Assembly (NCBI RefSeq): GCF_000485595.1 | Contig: NW_014577096.1 | Coordinates: 472,238 to 521,609, forward strand | Length of the DNA stretch: 49,372 nt | Direction of reading: 5' to 3' | DNA from: Priapulus caudatus | Taxonomy: Eukaryota > Priapulida > Priapulimorpha > Priapulimorphida > Priapulidae | In this document: one piece after another, positions 33,721 through 43,883 of the stretch | Position numbering within the stretch: position 1 is the first letter of the stretch | Layout of the letters: every line of letters begins with the position of its first letter | Notes under the pieces: generated by a model | Seen by the model: only the letters and a program-made list of their open reading frames with translations | The model's database searches: none | Told to the model about the DNA's origin: nothing | Program-made: the position numbers and the translations under genes

Positions 33721-36700
33721 GGTGTGGGACGACCCTACGGTGCGGCTGGAAGAAACTGGCCGACGTACAAAGAAGCAGCCCGAAGAACGGAACCAAGACC
33801 CGCTGGATTCGCGGGACCTCCCAAGAATGAAAGCAGGGAACCCGAACCAGCTGCCGGACAGGTACAGGGAAACTCATAAGGGCTCGGCCGGCGCCGGCGG
33901 CCGCTGCCCGACAGCGAGTACGGCGACGTAGGGAACGAGGATTGGTAGGGTCAGTGCAGAATCGGCCCTAAAGGAGAGTGACATTGGAAGTGGCAGGAAA
34001 TCCTGTCGAGTTCTTGGTGGATACAGGCGCCGAGGTTACGCTGCTGTCAGCATCAGCGTTTGCGAGCCTCCCCGCAGGGGCTGTGAGACTGCGACCTACG
34101 ATGGCGGGCGTGATGGACGTGCAGCCTCGGGCGCTGCCGACAACCGGGCAATGCCGCGTCGAGCTAGGTCTGGGGGGTCAGAGGTTCCTTCATGACGTAT
34201 TGGTGGTCAGGATGGAAGACAGCGGGGGTGTACTGGGAATGGACTTCCTGGGTCGAAAAAGTTGTCAATTTGACGTCAGCCGTGGATACTTGGTGATCGA
34301 TGGAGTAACTCACGTGCTACCGGGTGGCAAGCCGACGGAAGCCCGGAGGCTGTGGTCAGCCGAGAAGGTGTGCATCCCTCCTGGACACGGAGCTCTCGTC
34401 CTCGGGACCATGCAACGAAGACGATGGCCCAGAGTATGCCTAGCTGTGGCAGAGCCGACGCGGAAATTCCGAGAGCGAGGACTAGGTGGGGAGCTGGTGA
34501 TGGCCCGATGTTTGGTGGACACCCGAGGTAGACGGGTACCTCTCTCGATAGTCAATGTCAGAGCGAGCGAGGTGGTCATCCCGAAGGGCGTGGAGTTAGC
34601 CCGGCTTGAGGGCATTGCCATGGTCGGGTCCACCCGAGGGGAAGACCCGAATGCAACCCCAGGACCAAGCGGTAGGCTAGCCGAGCACCTGCAGCCATTG
34701 ATAGATGGCGTGGATGGAGAGCTGACGGAGGAGCAGCGAGAAGAGGTGGCGGCCGTGATTCAAAAGAACACACAGTTGTTTGCGGGGCCTGGCGACGCGC
34801 TTGGAAGAACAGGCTTGGTGCAGCATGAGATCGACACACAAGATCACCGGCCGCGGAAGCATCCGGCGAGAAGATGCCCGTGGGGAAGACAGGTGGCTCT
34901 CGATCAAGAGCTAGATCGGATGCTCGCGCAGGAAGTGGTGCGACCAAGCGCCAGCCTATGGGCACCACCGGTAGTTCTCGTGGCGAAGAAGGATGGGTCA
35001 GTACGGTTCTGCGTGGACTACCGCAAGGTGAACGAGTTGACTAGCAACGATGCGTATCTGCTCTCTAGGATCGACGACACCTTCAATCTCCTTGCGGGGG
35101 AAGCGTGGTTTTTCACCCTTGACTTGGCTAGTTGGTACTAGCAGGTGGAGATGAACACGAGGGACGCTGCCAAGACTGCCTTTTCCGTGAAAGGAGGCCT
35201 ATATATATATTCTGACGGGTGATGCCGTTTGGCTTCTGCAATGCACCAACAAACTTTGAACGTTTGATGGAGCTCGTTCTCAGGGGCCTCCAGTGGAAGG
35301 AGTGCCTCGTCTACCTAGACGACGTAGTGGTGTTTGGCGCTACTTTTGACCACGCGCTCGATAACCTCCGACATGTGTTTCAGCGACTCCAGGAGGCTGG
35401 CTTGAAGCTAAAACCCAGCAAATGCAGCTTGTTTCAGTAGAGCGTAACGTTGCTGGGACACGTGGTGTCCCGAGAGGAAGTTCGCTGCGACCCGAGGAAG
35501 ATAGCGGCCGTACAGGACTGGGAGCGACCGACGGGGGTGAACGACGTGCGAAGCTTCCTTGGATTCGCGAACTATTATCGACGATTTATCGAGGGGTTCG
35601 CCGCTATCGTAAGACCCTTGACGGCGTTAACCCGCAAGGAACAGGTCTTCAAATAGACGGAGGAATGTGAGGAAGCCTTCAGGAAACTGATTCGGCGGCT
35701 GACAGAGACACCCATATTGGCCTATCCCCGTGCCGAGAGAATGTTCACGGTGGACACTGACGCCAGTGGAACCGGCCTGGGTGCCGTGCTGTCTCAGGAG
35801 CAGGATGGGGAGGAGCGGGCCATCGCCTACTTGAGCAAAATACTCTCCACCGCCCAGAGAGGGTACTGCGCCACGCATCGGGAACTATGGGCGGTGGTGG
35901 CCGCAGTGAAACAGTTCCGACACTAGTTACAGGAGAGACCTTTCCTGGTGCGGACTGACCATGCGTCCCTCACATGGCTCTTGAACTTTAAGGAACCCGA
36001 AGGGATGGTGGCGAGGTGGATCGCCTTCCTGGGGACCTTCGACCTTCGCGTCAAACATCGAGCGGGACGGCTGCATGGGAACGCCGACGGATTGTCCCGA
36101 CAAGCTCCCCGCAGTCGATGTAAACGGAAAGACTGTCCCGACTGCCACGAGATACCCCTAAGAAAGATCCGAAGTGCTAGGGCGGACCCTGCAGGTCTCA
36201 CCCCATGGACGGAGGAACAAATGAGGATATGGCAGGAGGACGACCCGACGCTGGGGCAAGTGCTGGCGTGGAGAAAAGCGACAGAGAAGCAGCCTGCCTA
36301 CGAAGAGACTGCCGCACTATCCCGGGAAGGGAAAGCCCTATGGCACAGCTGGGATAGGTTGGCACAGAGGTGCATCAAGGGTTGTTATATCACCGGTGGA
36401 TAGGGGGACGGCGAGGGCGATTGCAGCGGTTTCCGCTGGTTGCGCCACCCGAGATACGGCGAGAGATTCTTGCCATGCAACATGGAGGTCGCGTTTCAGG
36501 GCACCTGGGCAGCATAAAGACAGTGAAACGAATTCGGCAGCGTTTCATCTGGCCAGGGATGTGAGGTGATGTGCAGCGCTGGTGTCGGCAGTGCGAGGTA
36601 TGCGCTCGAGAGCAAGGGACATGCAGCCGACGTGCAGCGCTCCAGCAGCAGCCCGTGGGAGCACCCATGGAGAGAGTGGCAATCGACTTCCTAGGGCCAT

Positions 36701-37158
36701 TACCACTCACGCGCGAAGGTAATCAACATATCCTCGTGATCGGTGAATATTTCACAATGTGGACAGAGGCGTACGCCCTACCCGACCAGAAGGCCCAGAC
36801 TACCACGGACTGTCTAGTCACACACTTCTTCGCCAGGTTTGGGATACCGCAACGCTTGCACACTGATCAAGGAAGGAACTTTGAGTCGCAGCTGTTTGCG
36901 GGGGTATGCGAGCTTTTAGGGATAGAGAAGACGCGAACGACCCCCTTCCATCCGCAGTCGGACGGACTGGTGAAAAGATTTATCCGCACGCTGCAGTCAA
37001 TGTTGGCCAAGGTGGTAGATGATCACCGTGACGACTGGAATGATCCCCTGCCCTACGCGATGGCCGCATATCGGGGCACCGCGCAAGAGAGCACAGGGGT
37101 GAGCCCTAATCTGATGATGTTCGGTCAAGAAGTAGGGCCGCGGGTGAGACCGAAGTAG
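33720..37158 (+). pseudogene. pol: pol: protease, reverse transcriptase, RNase H, integrase (interrupted)
   Basis: Pol lies in the -1 frame relative to gag. Protease has VDTGAE (Asp codon at 34020). RT has KKDGSVRFCVDYRK and YLDD at 35312-35323. RNase H has VDTDASG, HRELWA and RTDHASL. Integrase has an HHCC finger (HGG...GHLG...CRQCEVC), Asp codons at 36685 and 36865, and Lys (AAA at 36973) where the catalytic Glu belongs, 35 residues after the second Asp. Breaks: TGA near 33824, TAA 33969, TAG 35139, a frameshift near 35205 in a TATATA run, TAG 35438, TAG 35654, TAG 35924, a frameshift near 36385, TGA 36562 and TAG 37156. This copy is inactive. Confidence 0.95.
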
Positions 37159-37322
37159 CTTGGGAGGTCGACGCAAAAGCCGCGATTGAAACCAAAGTAG
37201 CCGTGGAGGTCGACACAGAAGCCGCGAGTGAAACCGAAGTAGCCGTGGAGGTCAACGCAGAAGCCGCGGGTGTGAACGAAGTAGCCGTTGAGGTCGACGC
37301 AGAAGCCCCGGGTGAGACCAGC
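37136..37322 (+). repeat. 42-bp tandem repeat at the end of pol
   Basis: About four copies of a 42-bp unit (GAAACCGAAGTAGCCGTGGA...). In the frame one base off from integrase each unit encodes 14 acidic residues such as ETEVAVEVDTEAAS, open across all copies. In the integrase frame each unit gives a TAG. The opposite strand is also open. A frameshift at the pol end, or an acidic Pol tail, could explain this. Confidence 0.85.
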
Positions 37323-38894
37323 TGAATTCGACGTAGACGCTACGGTCGAGATGGAGACTGTCGGTGAGGAAGACGGGGACACGGTCATCCAAGCTGGTAA
37401 CTATCGACGACAGGGATTGGCTACCATGCCTGATAGGGAGACGCGGTCGCATCGTTATGTGCGTGCACCGCAGTTCTACGGATTCTAGCTGCATGTCGGA
37501 CGAGGCCGCCTGGCGGAGGCGGGGTATAAATACCCAGCATGGTGCCCGATAAGTTCTGGCCAAAACGCGAGTCGCTACCGTCGTCAGGCAGAAACACGAG
37601 GAGTCGCACGTCCACGCGCGCGGGCGGTGCGACACAACCTAGAAGAACAGTGAAAGGTGTACACCAATGCGGGAGGCATGCTCCGAGAGGGAAGAGGAAT
37701 CGCACGGGGAGATGGCTACGTGGCGAAAATTGGATCTAGACTCGAGACTTGGGCGCGGGAAGTCGACGCCGCCTGCCCAGATCAACAGGTGATGAGATGT
37801 CAACTGCGGGGTGGACACGAATCCACGGCTATGAGCGGCGATGACAGACGCAGAGAATCGGAGGAACGACGGCCAGACGACGGCTAAGGCCATCGAGACA
37901 CGCATAAAGGGTCGAGTCACGCCGACGTCCTTTCTTAGGTCGGACGCCACGCCTGGAGCTCGGGGGAGGGCAAAGCCGTCGGCTGAAGGTGGCGACGCTA
38001 TTGCCGTCGAACACTCCTGCCTCCTCGATGCAGTCTACGCACAACGCCAATGCCGAGAGATCGCTGCACCCGAACTGACCCGCCCCCCAAAGTTAACGCT
38101 AAGGTGACCACCCGAAATCAACGATAAGGGAGCGCCGACGCGGAGTCATCGATAGAGAGATAACCCGAGGTCAACGCTAGCAAGCAGCGCGATAAGTTTT
38201 ACGCGCGCATATGTTACTTCCGAAGCAGAGACGCGAGATGTATCGCTGTGTGCCACGGCTAGGTATATAAATACTGCAAGCGCGGTGGGAGCATAGGGTG
38301 ATGGCGGCCTCGTGCCGCTAAAGGCGGGTAGCGGGCGCATAAAAACTGCTGGCCGTGGCTTCGCGAGCGCGCGTGTGTTTGATCAGGGCGGTCTAACACA
38401 TACGTGAGAGTGTGGCTTGCGAGAGCAGAAAGAAGCGTGTGTGTGCGGGTAGCTAGTACTGCGCGTCGAGACTCCAGCACGTAGTCCGCGTATAAACTAG
38501 AAACGAGCAGTTGTCGCCAACTACATGTATCCCCCGTGATCTAGTATGAATGGAATATCTGTGTAAGGACGTAGAAGGCAGGTAAAGTTAAATAAGTGAC
38601 AAAGACAAAGGTTTGTTAGACAACTGGTGTGCCGCAGATGTGCAAGTATATGGAATCTGGTTACCCTAGGAGGCCGAAGAGGAAATGTAAGTCGCCGGTG
38701 AAGGTCAAACTAAGGTCAAGACAAGGGCAGTGGTGGTTTTGGTATGCGACAGACCTTCTCCCCAAGATGTGTAAGCATACCAAGTTTGGTCGCGCTAGGT
38801 CAATTAGGGGCTGAGGTAGAGAGCGGAAGAGAAATATGATCAAGGTCAAGGACTCAAGGTAAAGGTGAAAACAAGGTTGCAGTGACCTGGTGGG
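37323..38894 (+). other. Gypsy 3' region, first part
   Basis: 1.6 kb of GC-rich sequence with no recognisable domain. TATAAA boxes lie at 37525-37530 (GGGGTATAAATACCC, followed by ATG at 37539) and 38264-38273 (TATATAAATA). Short frames (for example 37657-37887) show no family. From about 38630, AAGGTCAA words resemble dispersed repeats. Confidence 0.5.
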
Positions 38895-39100
38895 CAGTTT
38901 TTACCCGATCTCGGATTATCTTCAAATTTGGCATGAAGGTGCGTTATGGTAAAGCGAAGACGCCAATCGTTTTTGGCGTGGGCGGAGTCATCGTTGTCAT
39001 GGTAACAACATTTTTGTGGAAATATTGTAGAACCTGTAACTTGTGCTGTTTTTACCCGATTGTCATGGAATTTGGCACACAGGGCCGATATATCATGTCC

Positions 39101-39133
<33 letters not shown>

Positions 39134-39438
39134 TTGATGACAATCATAAATTTAAATATAAATTTAAATGCAAATTTTAATACAAATATTAAATTTTTAT
39201 TTTTATTTTTAAATTTTAAATTTTTATTTTAATATAAATTTTAATATAAATTTTAATACAAATATAAATTTCATGACAATCGGGTAAAAAGTGCAGAAGT
39301 TACAGGTTCTAGAATATTTCGACAAAAAATGTTGTTACCATGGCAACGATGACTCCGCCCACACCAAAAACGATAGGCGTCTTTGCTTTACGATAACGCA
39401 CCTTCATGCGAAATTTGAAGATGGTCCGAGAAGAACTG
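38895..39438 (+). mobile_element. Foldback (MITE-like) element inside the gypsy 3' region
   Basis: Two inverted arms (about 38895-39075 and 39270-39438) are similar over about 170 bp. Shared words include CATGAAGGTGCGTTAT and CCCGATTGTCATG. The centre (39095-39265) is AT-rich with TATA runs and AAATTTAA words. There is no open frame. I found no clear target duplication, so the boundaries are approximate. Confidence 0.8.
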
Positions 39439-40326
39439 CAGCCGGTAGAGCGTTCACAAGGAAATCTCTGCGGCGGCGGCGGCGGCGTGACGATGCCAAA
39501 CCCATAGTATCCCCACGAACTTCGTTCGGGGGATACAATAAGCGGCTGGGTGGCGGTGGCAGCCGTGCGATCGCAGCAAGAAAAAGGCAGCGACCGCAGA
39601 ACCGGGTGGCATTGTTTACGAATGATTGGGATGCGTGATTAACGCTAACCTTGTGTGTCACGGAGCAGGCTGTGCGATACGCACAGTGCACGATAGTGGT
39701 GGCGCCGGGCGTCGGGATGAGAGAGATACGTAAAAAAAGTTACGCGCTTATGCGTTATAGTTAGGTATAGGTGCGTGTACACTCAATGCGATAAGAAGTG
39801 TACGCGGGCGCGATTTCCACAGAGAGACAGAGCGCGAAGAGAGCGGCACGAAGTGACGTCATGCTCACGCGGGTTGCGGTAAAAGTGGGAATCTGTGTAC
39901 ATGGTGATTGACTAAACGTGAGATGCGCGAACACTTTGCGTGCCGGTGCGCGGTCATAACTTTGTGCACTGGCGCGAAAGTAGATCGGGATCGTGCGAGA
40001 TGCGTAGGCGCGATGTCACGAGCAGAATTGTAGACCCGTATTATCCGTGTTAGTAATAGTACGTAGATACGACCTCGCTTTCGGCTACTCGGATTAAGAG
40101 GAAGAGTGAGGAAGAGTCGCGGAGATGGATTGCGCGACATCACGCAACAGGTATTTCCTAGGGAGGGATGGTGAAGTACCTGAATGCAAGGTAACTTCGG
40201 GGAACCCGAAGAATTGGTCGGGGATGCCCGGCCCGAAGGGAGGCGTGATGACGTAACCCAGTGGCAGAGCAAATAATAAATCGATGCGGTCAGCTGATTG
40301 GGCGAGGCGTAGGTAGGAGCTATGTG
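39439..40326 (+). other. Gypsy 3' region, second part
   Basis: About 0.9 kb with a CGG run near 39471 and a hairpin (TATCCCC...GGGGATA, 39508-39535). A minus-strand open frame of 223 residues (39865-40536) has a hydrophobic start but no family I recognise. I treat it as unproven. Confidence 0.45.
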
Positions 40327-40400
40327 ATTGGTTATTAGGAATCTGCTGCCGGGGTAGAGAGGTGTATAAACCCGAAAGCAGGGTGCAAGCACTCTCACCC
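40327..40400 (+). promoter_or_regulatory. Putative internal promoter upstream of the third frame
   Basis: An inverted CCAAT box (ATTGG, 40327) and TATAAA at 40365-40370 lie about 100 bp before the ATG at 40468, which has a good start context (AAGATGG). This would allow a separate transcript for the third frame. Inferred from sequence only. Confidence 0.4.
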
Positions 40401-40467
40401 CATACACCGTGGGGTCTGCACGTGCTACGGAAGACACGTATAAGAAAGAGAAGAGACAGCCGGAAAG

Positions 40468-42115
40468 ATGGCTGAGGAGCAGTATGCAGCCGAGGAGGAG
40501 GCGTGTTCGCCGAAACACCTCGAACAGGCAAAGCATAGGCTAGCGGTCATGGAGGCTGAGACGCGAGAGGAACGTGGCAGAATCGCCAAGTTGGTGGCGG
40601 CCTCTCTGGAACGGCAAGTGGTCCGAGATGCCGACGGAGGCGCTCACGTGCAAGCTACTACTGCAGCCCGCTTCGGGGGCAACCGAGCTCGGGACAACCC
40701 AACGGCTGTAGGGGGAGCCCCGACGTCGGGGATGCCCTAAGAATTCCCGAGCAAAGCCCCGACGGTGGAGAAGGAGACACTGAAGCCGGCGGCGAAAGAG
40801 TCGGCGGAGAAAGAAGGTAAACCCCAGTGGGATCCCGACGATGGGAAGTATACCCCCACCCGCTCTGAGTTGGTTGCTGGCCATGGCCCGTTGAGCGGCC
40901 TATTTCACAGTCGCGTGGTGACCAGTGGGCAAGTGGAGCCTTACGGGTGGGCATGGTGCGTGGCCTGCGAGGTCCCCACCCGACACTCGGTTGCACACCA
41001 TGAGGAACTCCACGAGGAGACTGGGGTGAACTACTATTGCCCGAGGCGGGGATGCCCCTACGAGGTCCCCGTGTCGGCGCCGGGGCAACTAAACAGCCAC
41101 CTAACAGTGGAAGAACTGGATGCGAACGCGGTGGGTGAAAGCGAGAGGCCGGGTCACGGCCTACGTCGGAGGCGACTCGGGATATCGCCTCGGCCGGAGC
41201 AGCCTTAATTACCGGAGGTACTCCGGTGGGACAGCCACTCGCCAGCGGGCGGTCGCCTTCCGCGTAGGTGAAGATGGAGTCGGAAGGCGGACGGGATTCA
41301 GCGATTGGACGCCAGCCGATGGGTTCGAGCGGCGAAATCCGAACCTTCGCCAATGGAAAGCTGCCGCAAGGAGACGGTAACCAAGCGGCGAGCTGCGACG
41401 GGAAAACTGGCTGCTAGCAGTCAGCGGCAGCCCACGCCTTCCTCTGTACCCGAGGTTGCCGGGGAGGGAGCCCCGCGGACGACTAGCAGAGGAGGAACCA
41501 AAGAGGCAGCAGCCGCGGGTTCACAGCCTCTCACAGTCGCAGGTTCGCGGCCTCCCGCGGCCGCAGGTTCGCGGCCTCACGCATCCGCTGAAGAAGGCCG
41601 GTGCGTGACAGCCACGGGAGCTGAAGGCAGGGCTCGCTGCCCGACACCAAGCTCAGACGGGGAGCCTGGTCCGGGAGTAAGCAGTCCCCAGGCAGAGCGC
41701 ATGTCCTGGGAGGATGAGGCGAGTCTCGGCGCAGCAGTCATGCCTGCCGCTTAAGAGACTGGAGACTGGCTGACGGATGACGAGCTGCAGGCAGAAGCCG
41801 ACAGCATTCGATCGGATTTGGAGGCAGCAGCGGGGGAGCGCGCCAGTCTAGGCGTGCGGGCAAGCAGCGAGACATCAGAGGTCTCGCGGCCACCGCGGTT
41901 GCTCGGCGAACTACTATAGGCACAAATTTCGGGACCGAGTGCCTGGCCCCGAGGTGGTGTTAGCCGCTGCACCTTCCGTGTAGGGATACCTGCCCGTGAT
42001 GCCCAACGAGGAGGAATTGCGCGGCCTCGCTCAAGCAGATAGCGAGCCTCACTCACTGCCTCTATTTGACGAGACACAGCAGGAGGCTCTCCAGGAGGCA
42101 GCAAGGCGCAAATAA
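40468..42115 (+). pseudogene. Third reading frame between pol and 3' LTR, zinc-finger-like, interrupted
   Basis: One frame is largely open for about 430 codons from ATG 40468, broken by TAA 40738, TAA 41206, TGA 41269 and TAA 41752. It continues to about 41920 and then, after a shift, to TAA 42113. The N-terminus is charged and helical (EEACSPKHLEQAKHRLAVME). The middle has two Cys/His clusters: WCVACEV...HHEELH (C-x2-C-x10-H-x3-H) and YYCPRRGCPYEV...NSHL (C-x4-C-x14-H). The C-terminal part is Ala/Pro/Ser-rich, with repeated SRPPAAAGSRPHA-like words, then acidic. No signal peptide or membrane segment is seen, so it is not an obvious envelope gene. The antisense strand is open for 231 codons (40658-41353), which weakens the call. 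Function unknown. Confidence 0.55.
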
Positions 42116-42477
42116 GCGCCACTATAGCCCCGATAGGGCCTGAGTCCGGGTCGCGGCACTATGCCGCCAGAGAATCTCCTTGTTGCCAGTTGGCCTTTGT
42201 GTATTGGATCCTCGGTGGTCGAGTGACCGGGTCAGTGAGGTACGCGGGTACGAAAGAAGCGGGTGCGCGACATCATGGTATGTTTTGCGCGTGTTATGGT
42301 TGCCCTTAGTGGTGTTACCATTGTTGGGGGGAAATATTGTATCGCGGGGTTTCGTTTTTTTGTCTAAATAACTATATAGCAAACGGGCAGATGAGGGGGT
42401 GCGCGCGGGTATGACCGACTTTGCCAGTCATGACTACGGGAAATAGGTTAAGTAGTGCTCCCAAGAGGTAGCACAAG
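42116..42477 (+). other. Gypsy sequence between third frame and polypurine tract
   Basis: 360 bp with no coding signal that I recognise; the 3' untranslated part of the element. Confidence 0.5.
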
Positions 42478-42493
42478 TTTGAGGAGGGGGTAG
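42478..42493 (+). other. Polypurine tract
   Basis: TTGAGGAGGGGGTAG abuts the TGT of the 3' LTR. This is the expected plus-strand priming site for reverse transcription. Confidence 0.75.
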
Positions 42494-43119
42494 TGTGGCG
42501 AAGTCGATCCTGTCCGTGTGTTGCCCGTCATCTCCTTGTACTATCGTCAACGTTACAGTTATACATTCATTGCGATCATGCAGGAATTAATGTTATAGGG
42601 GGCGCGAGCAAGAGAGCGTGTGCGCGCATAACATTGTGACGTCAGGCGAGCGTGCTCTCGCTCTTGACGGCCAACAGTAGAAGAGGGCGGACGTGTTATC
42701 AGCACGGTCTCCACTTTGTAGTGCTAATTATAGGCCGAATGGCTAGGACGTTTGTAATTGTTGTGTAAGCGAAGAGAGCATCGTCGCGCGCGCATTGAGA
42801 GCGGAGTGAATCTCCAACGCGGTGAGATGCAGAGGTAGAGTAAGAGTGGCGACGTGTTGTGCGCCAGCACCCCGCATAGTACTGGTAGGTAAGAGTGGAT
42901 CGTTGCTGTGCCTGGCGACCACCCTGCCGGGTAGTGAGTAGTGTGTTAATAAAAGTGTTGTTTTGCACGTCTCTTGTTGCTGTTCGTTTCGTCCGCGAGT
43001 CCTGGTAGAATCTGGGTGGGAGACGTAACTTCCCGAGGAGAACTTCGGCCACGCCCGAACCTAGTATACGATAACGGATAGAGGGCAAGACGGTGGAGAA
43101 GACGGCAAAAAACGTTACA
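42494..43119 (+). repeat. 3' LTR of gypsy element
   Basis: 626 bp beginning TGTGGCGAAGTCGATCC and ending AACGTTACA. It carries AATAAA at 42948-42953. The following bases CTATG nearly match the CTATC before the 5' LTR. Confidence 0.95.
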
Positions 43120-43124
43120 CTATG

Positions 43125-43725
43125 ATAGCCTGCGCTACATGGGTTTGTCTACTCGTCTGAACTAAATCCTTTGCGAAGTATCTATATATATAGCTCTGGA
43201 AAATTGCCGGCGAAAATTGTGTAAATAGTAGCGTTTCATGTGCCGAGTAAATTGCAGTGACTATCAAAAGATTTCACCGTCAACATTTACATAGTGGGAG
43301 GTTAGTTTTGTCGGAAGAGAAATTCAAAGCATAGGCGATGTGAGTCGACTCACGGAGTAAATGTCATATATATTAACCAGCGATCGATAGTTAAAACTCC
43401 TAGCGCTGCATTGAGCATGACTCTTTTATTATTTACCCAAAAATTCCGACTGCTGGAGGCCCATAACAACACGTGCAAACAATAAAAGACGAGCTTTCTT
43501 TATCAACAAATGCGATGTTAAATGACTGCTTGCCTACTCACTTTACACCTGAACCACGTTTGAACAAATGCTCAAATAACGCGCTGTTTAATGTGATAAT
43601 GATAAAATTAATAATGGGTAAAATGCAAGTTTTCGTTTTCATTTGCCCGTTATACGAGATGTTGTCATGTTATCTTCTAGATATACTAGCCGGTTGAATT
43701 GCCCCATTGAGTGTAACGAAAGAGC

Positions 43726-43728
<3 letters not shown>
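43125..43728. other. Non-coding sequence right of the gypsy element
   Basis: AT-rich receptor intron sequence. Nothing recognised. Confidence 0.5.
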
Positions 43729-43780
<52 letters not shown>

Positions 43781-43850
43781 TGTGTGTGTGCGTGCGTGCG
43801 TGCGTGCGTGCGTGCGCGCGCGCGTGTGCGTGTGTGCGTGCGTGCGTGCT

Positions 43851-43871
<21 letters not shown>
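43729..43871. repeat. GT/CGTG microsatellite
   Basis: GT interleaved with CGTG blocks. Confidence 0.95.

Positions 43872-43883
<12 letters not shown>

Larger units (their letters stand above)
30730..43119 (+). mobile_element. Ty3/gypsy LTR retrotransposon, degenerate, 12.4 kb
   Basis: Two LTRs of about 620 bp, each TGT...ACA, flank gag, pol and a long 3' region. Domain order is protease, reverse transcriptase, RNase H, integrase, which defines Ty3/gypsy. A primer-binding site follows the 5' LTR after one base, and a purine tract precedes the 3' LTR. Flanks are CTATC (30725-30729) and CTATG (43120-43124), a 4-of-5 target duplication at the edge of a CTAT microsatellite. Internal DNA is much more GC-rich than the surroundings. 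Coding frames carry stops and shifts, so this copy cannot make its proteins intact. At 12.4 kb, even after subtracting the nested 0.77-kb insertion and 0.54-kb foldback, it is long for the group. Confidence 0.95.

Noticed and set aside
39865-40536. 223-codon minus-strand frame with hydrophobic start
   Set aside because: No family resemblance, overlaps the third-frame start, and has no matching signals. Probably a shadow.
40658-41353. 231-codon antisense frame in the gypsy 3' region
   Set aside because: GC-rich DNA gives long antisense frames. The plus-strand frame has patterned Cys/His and a plausible ATG and promoter. It remains an alternative, noted in the third-frame entry.
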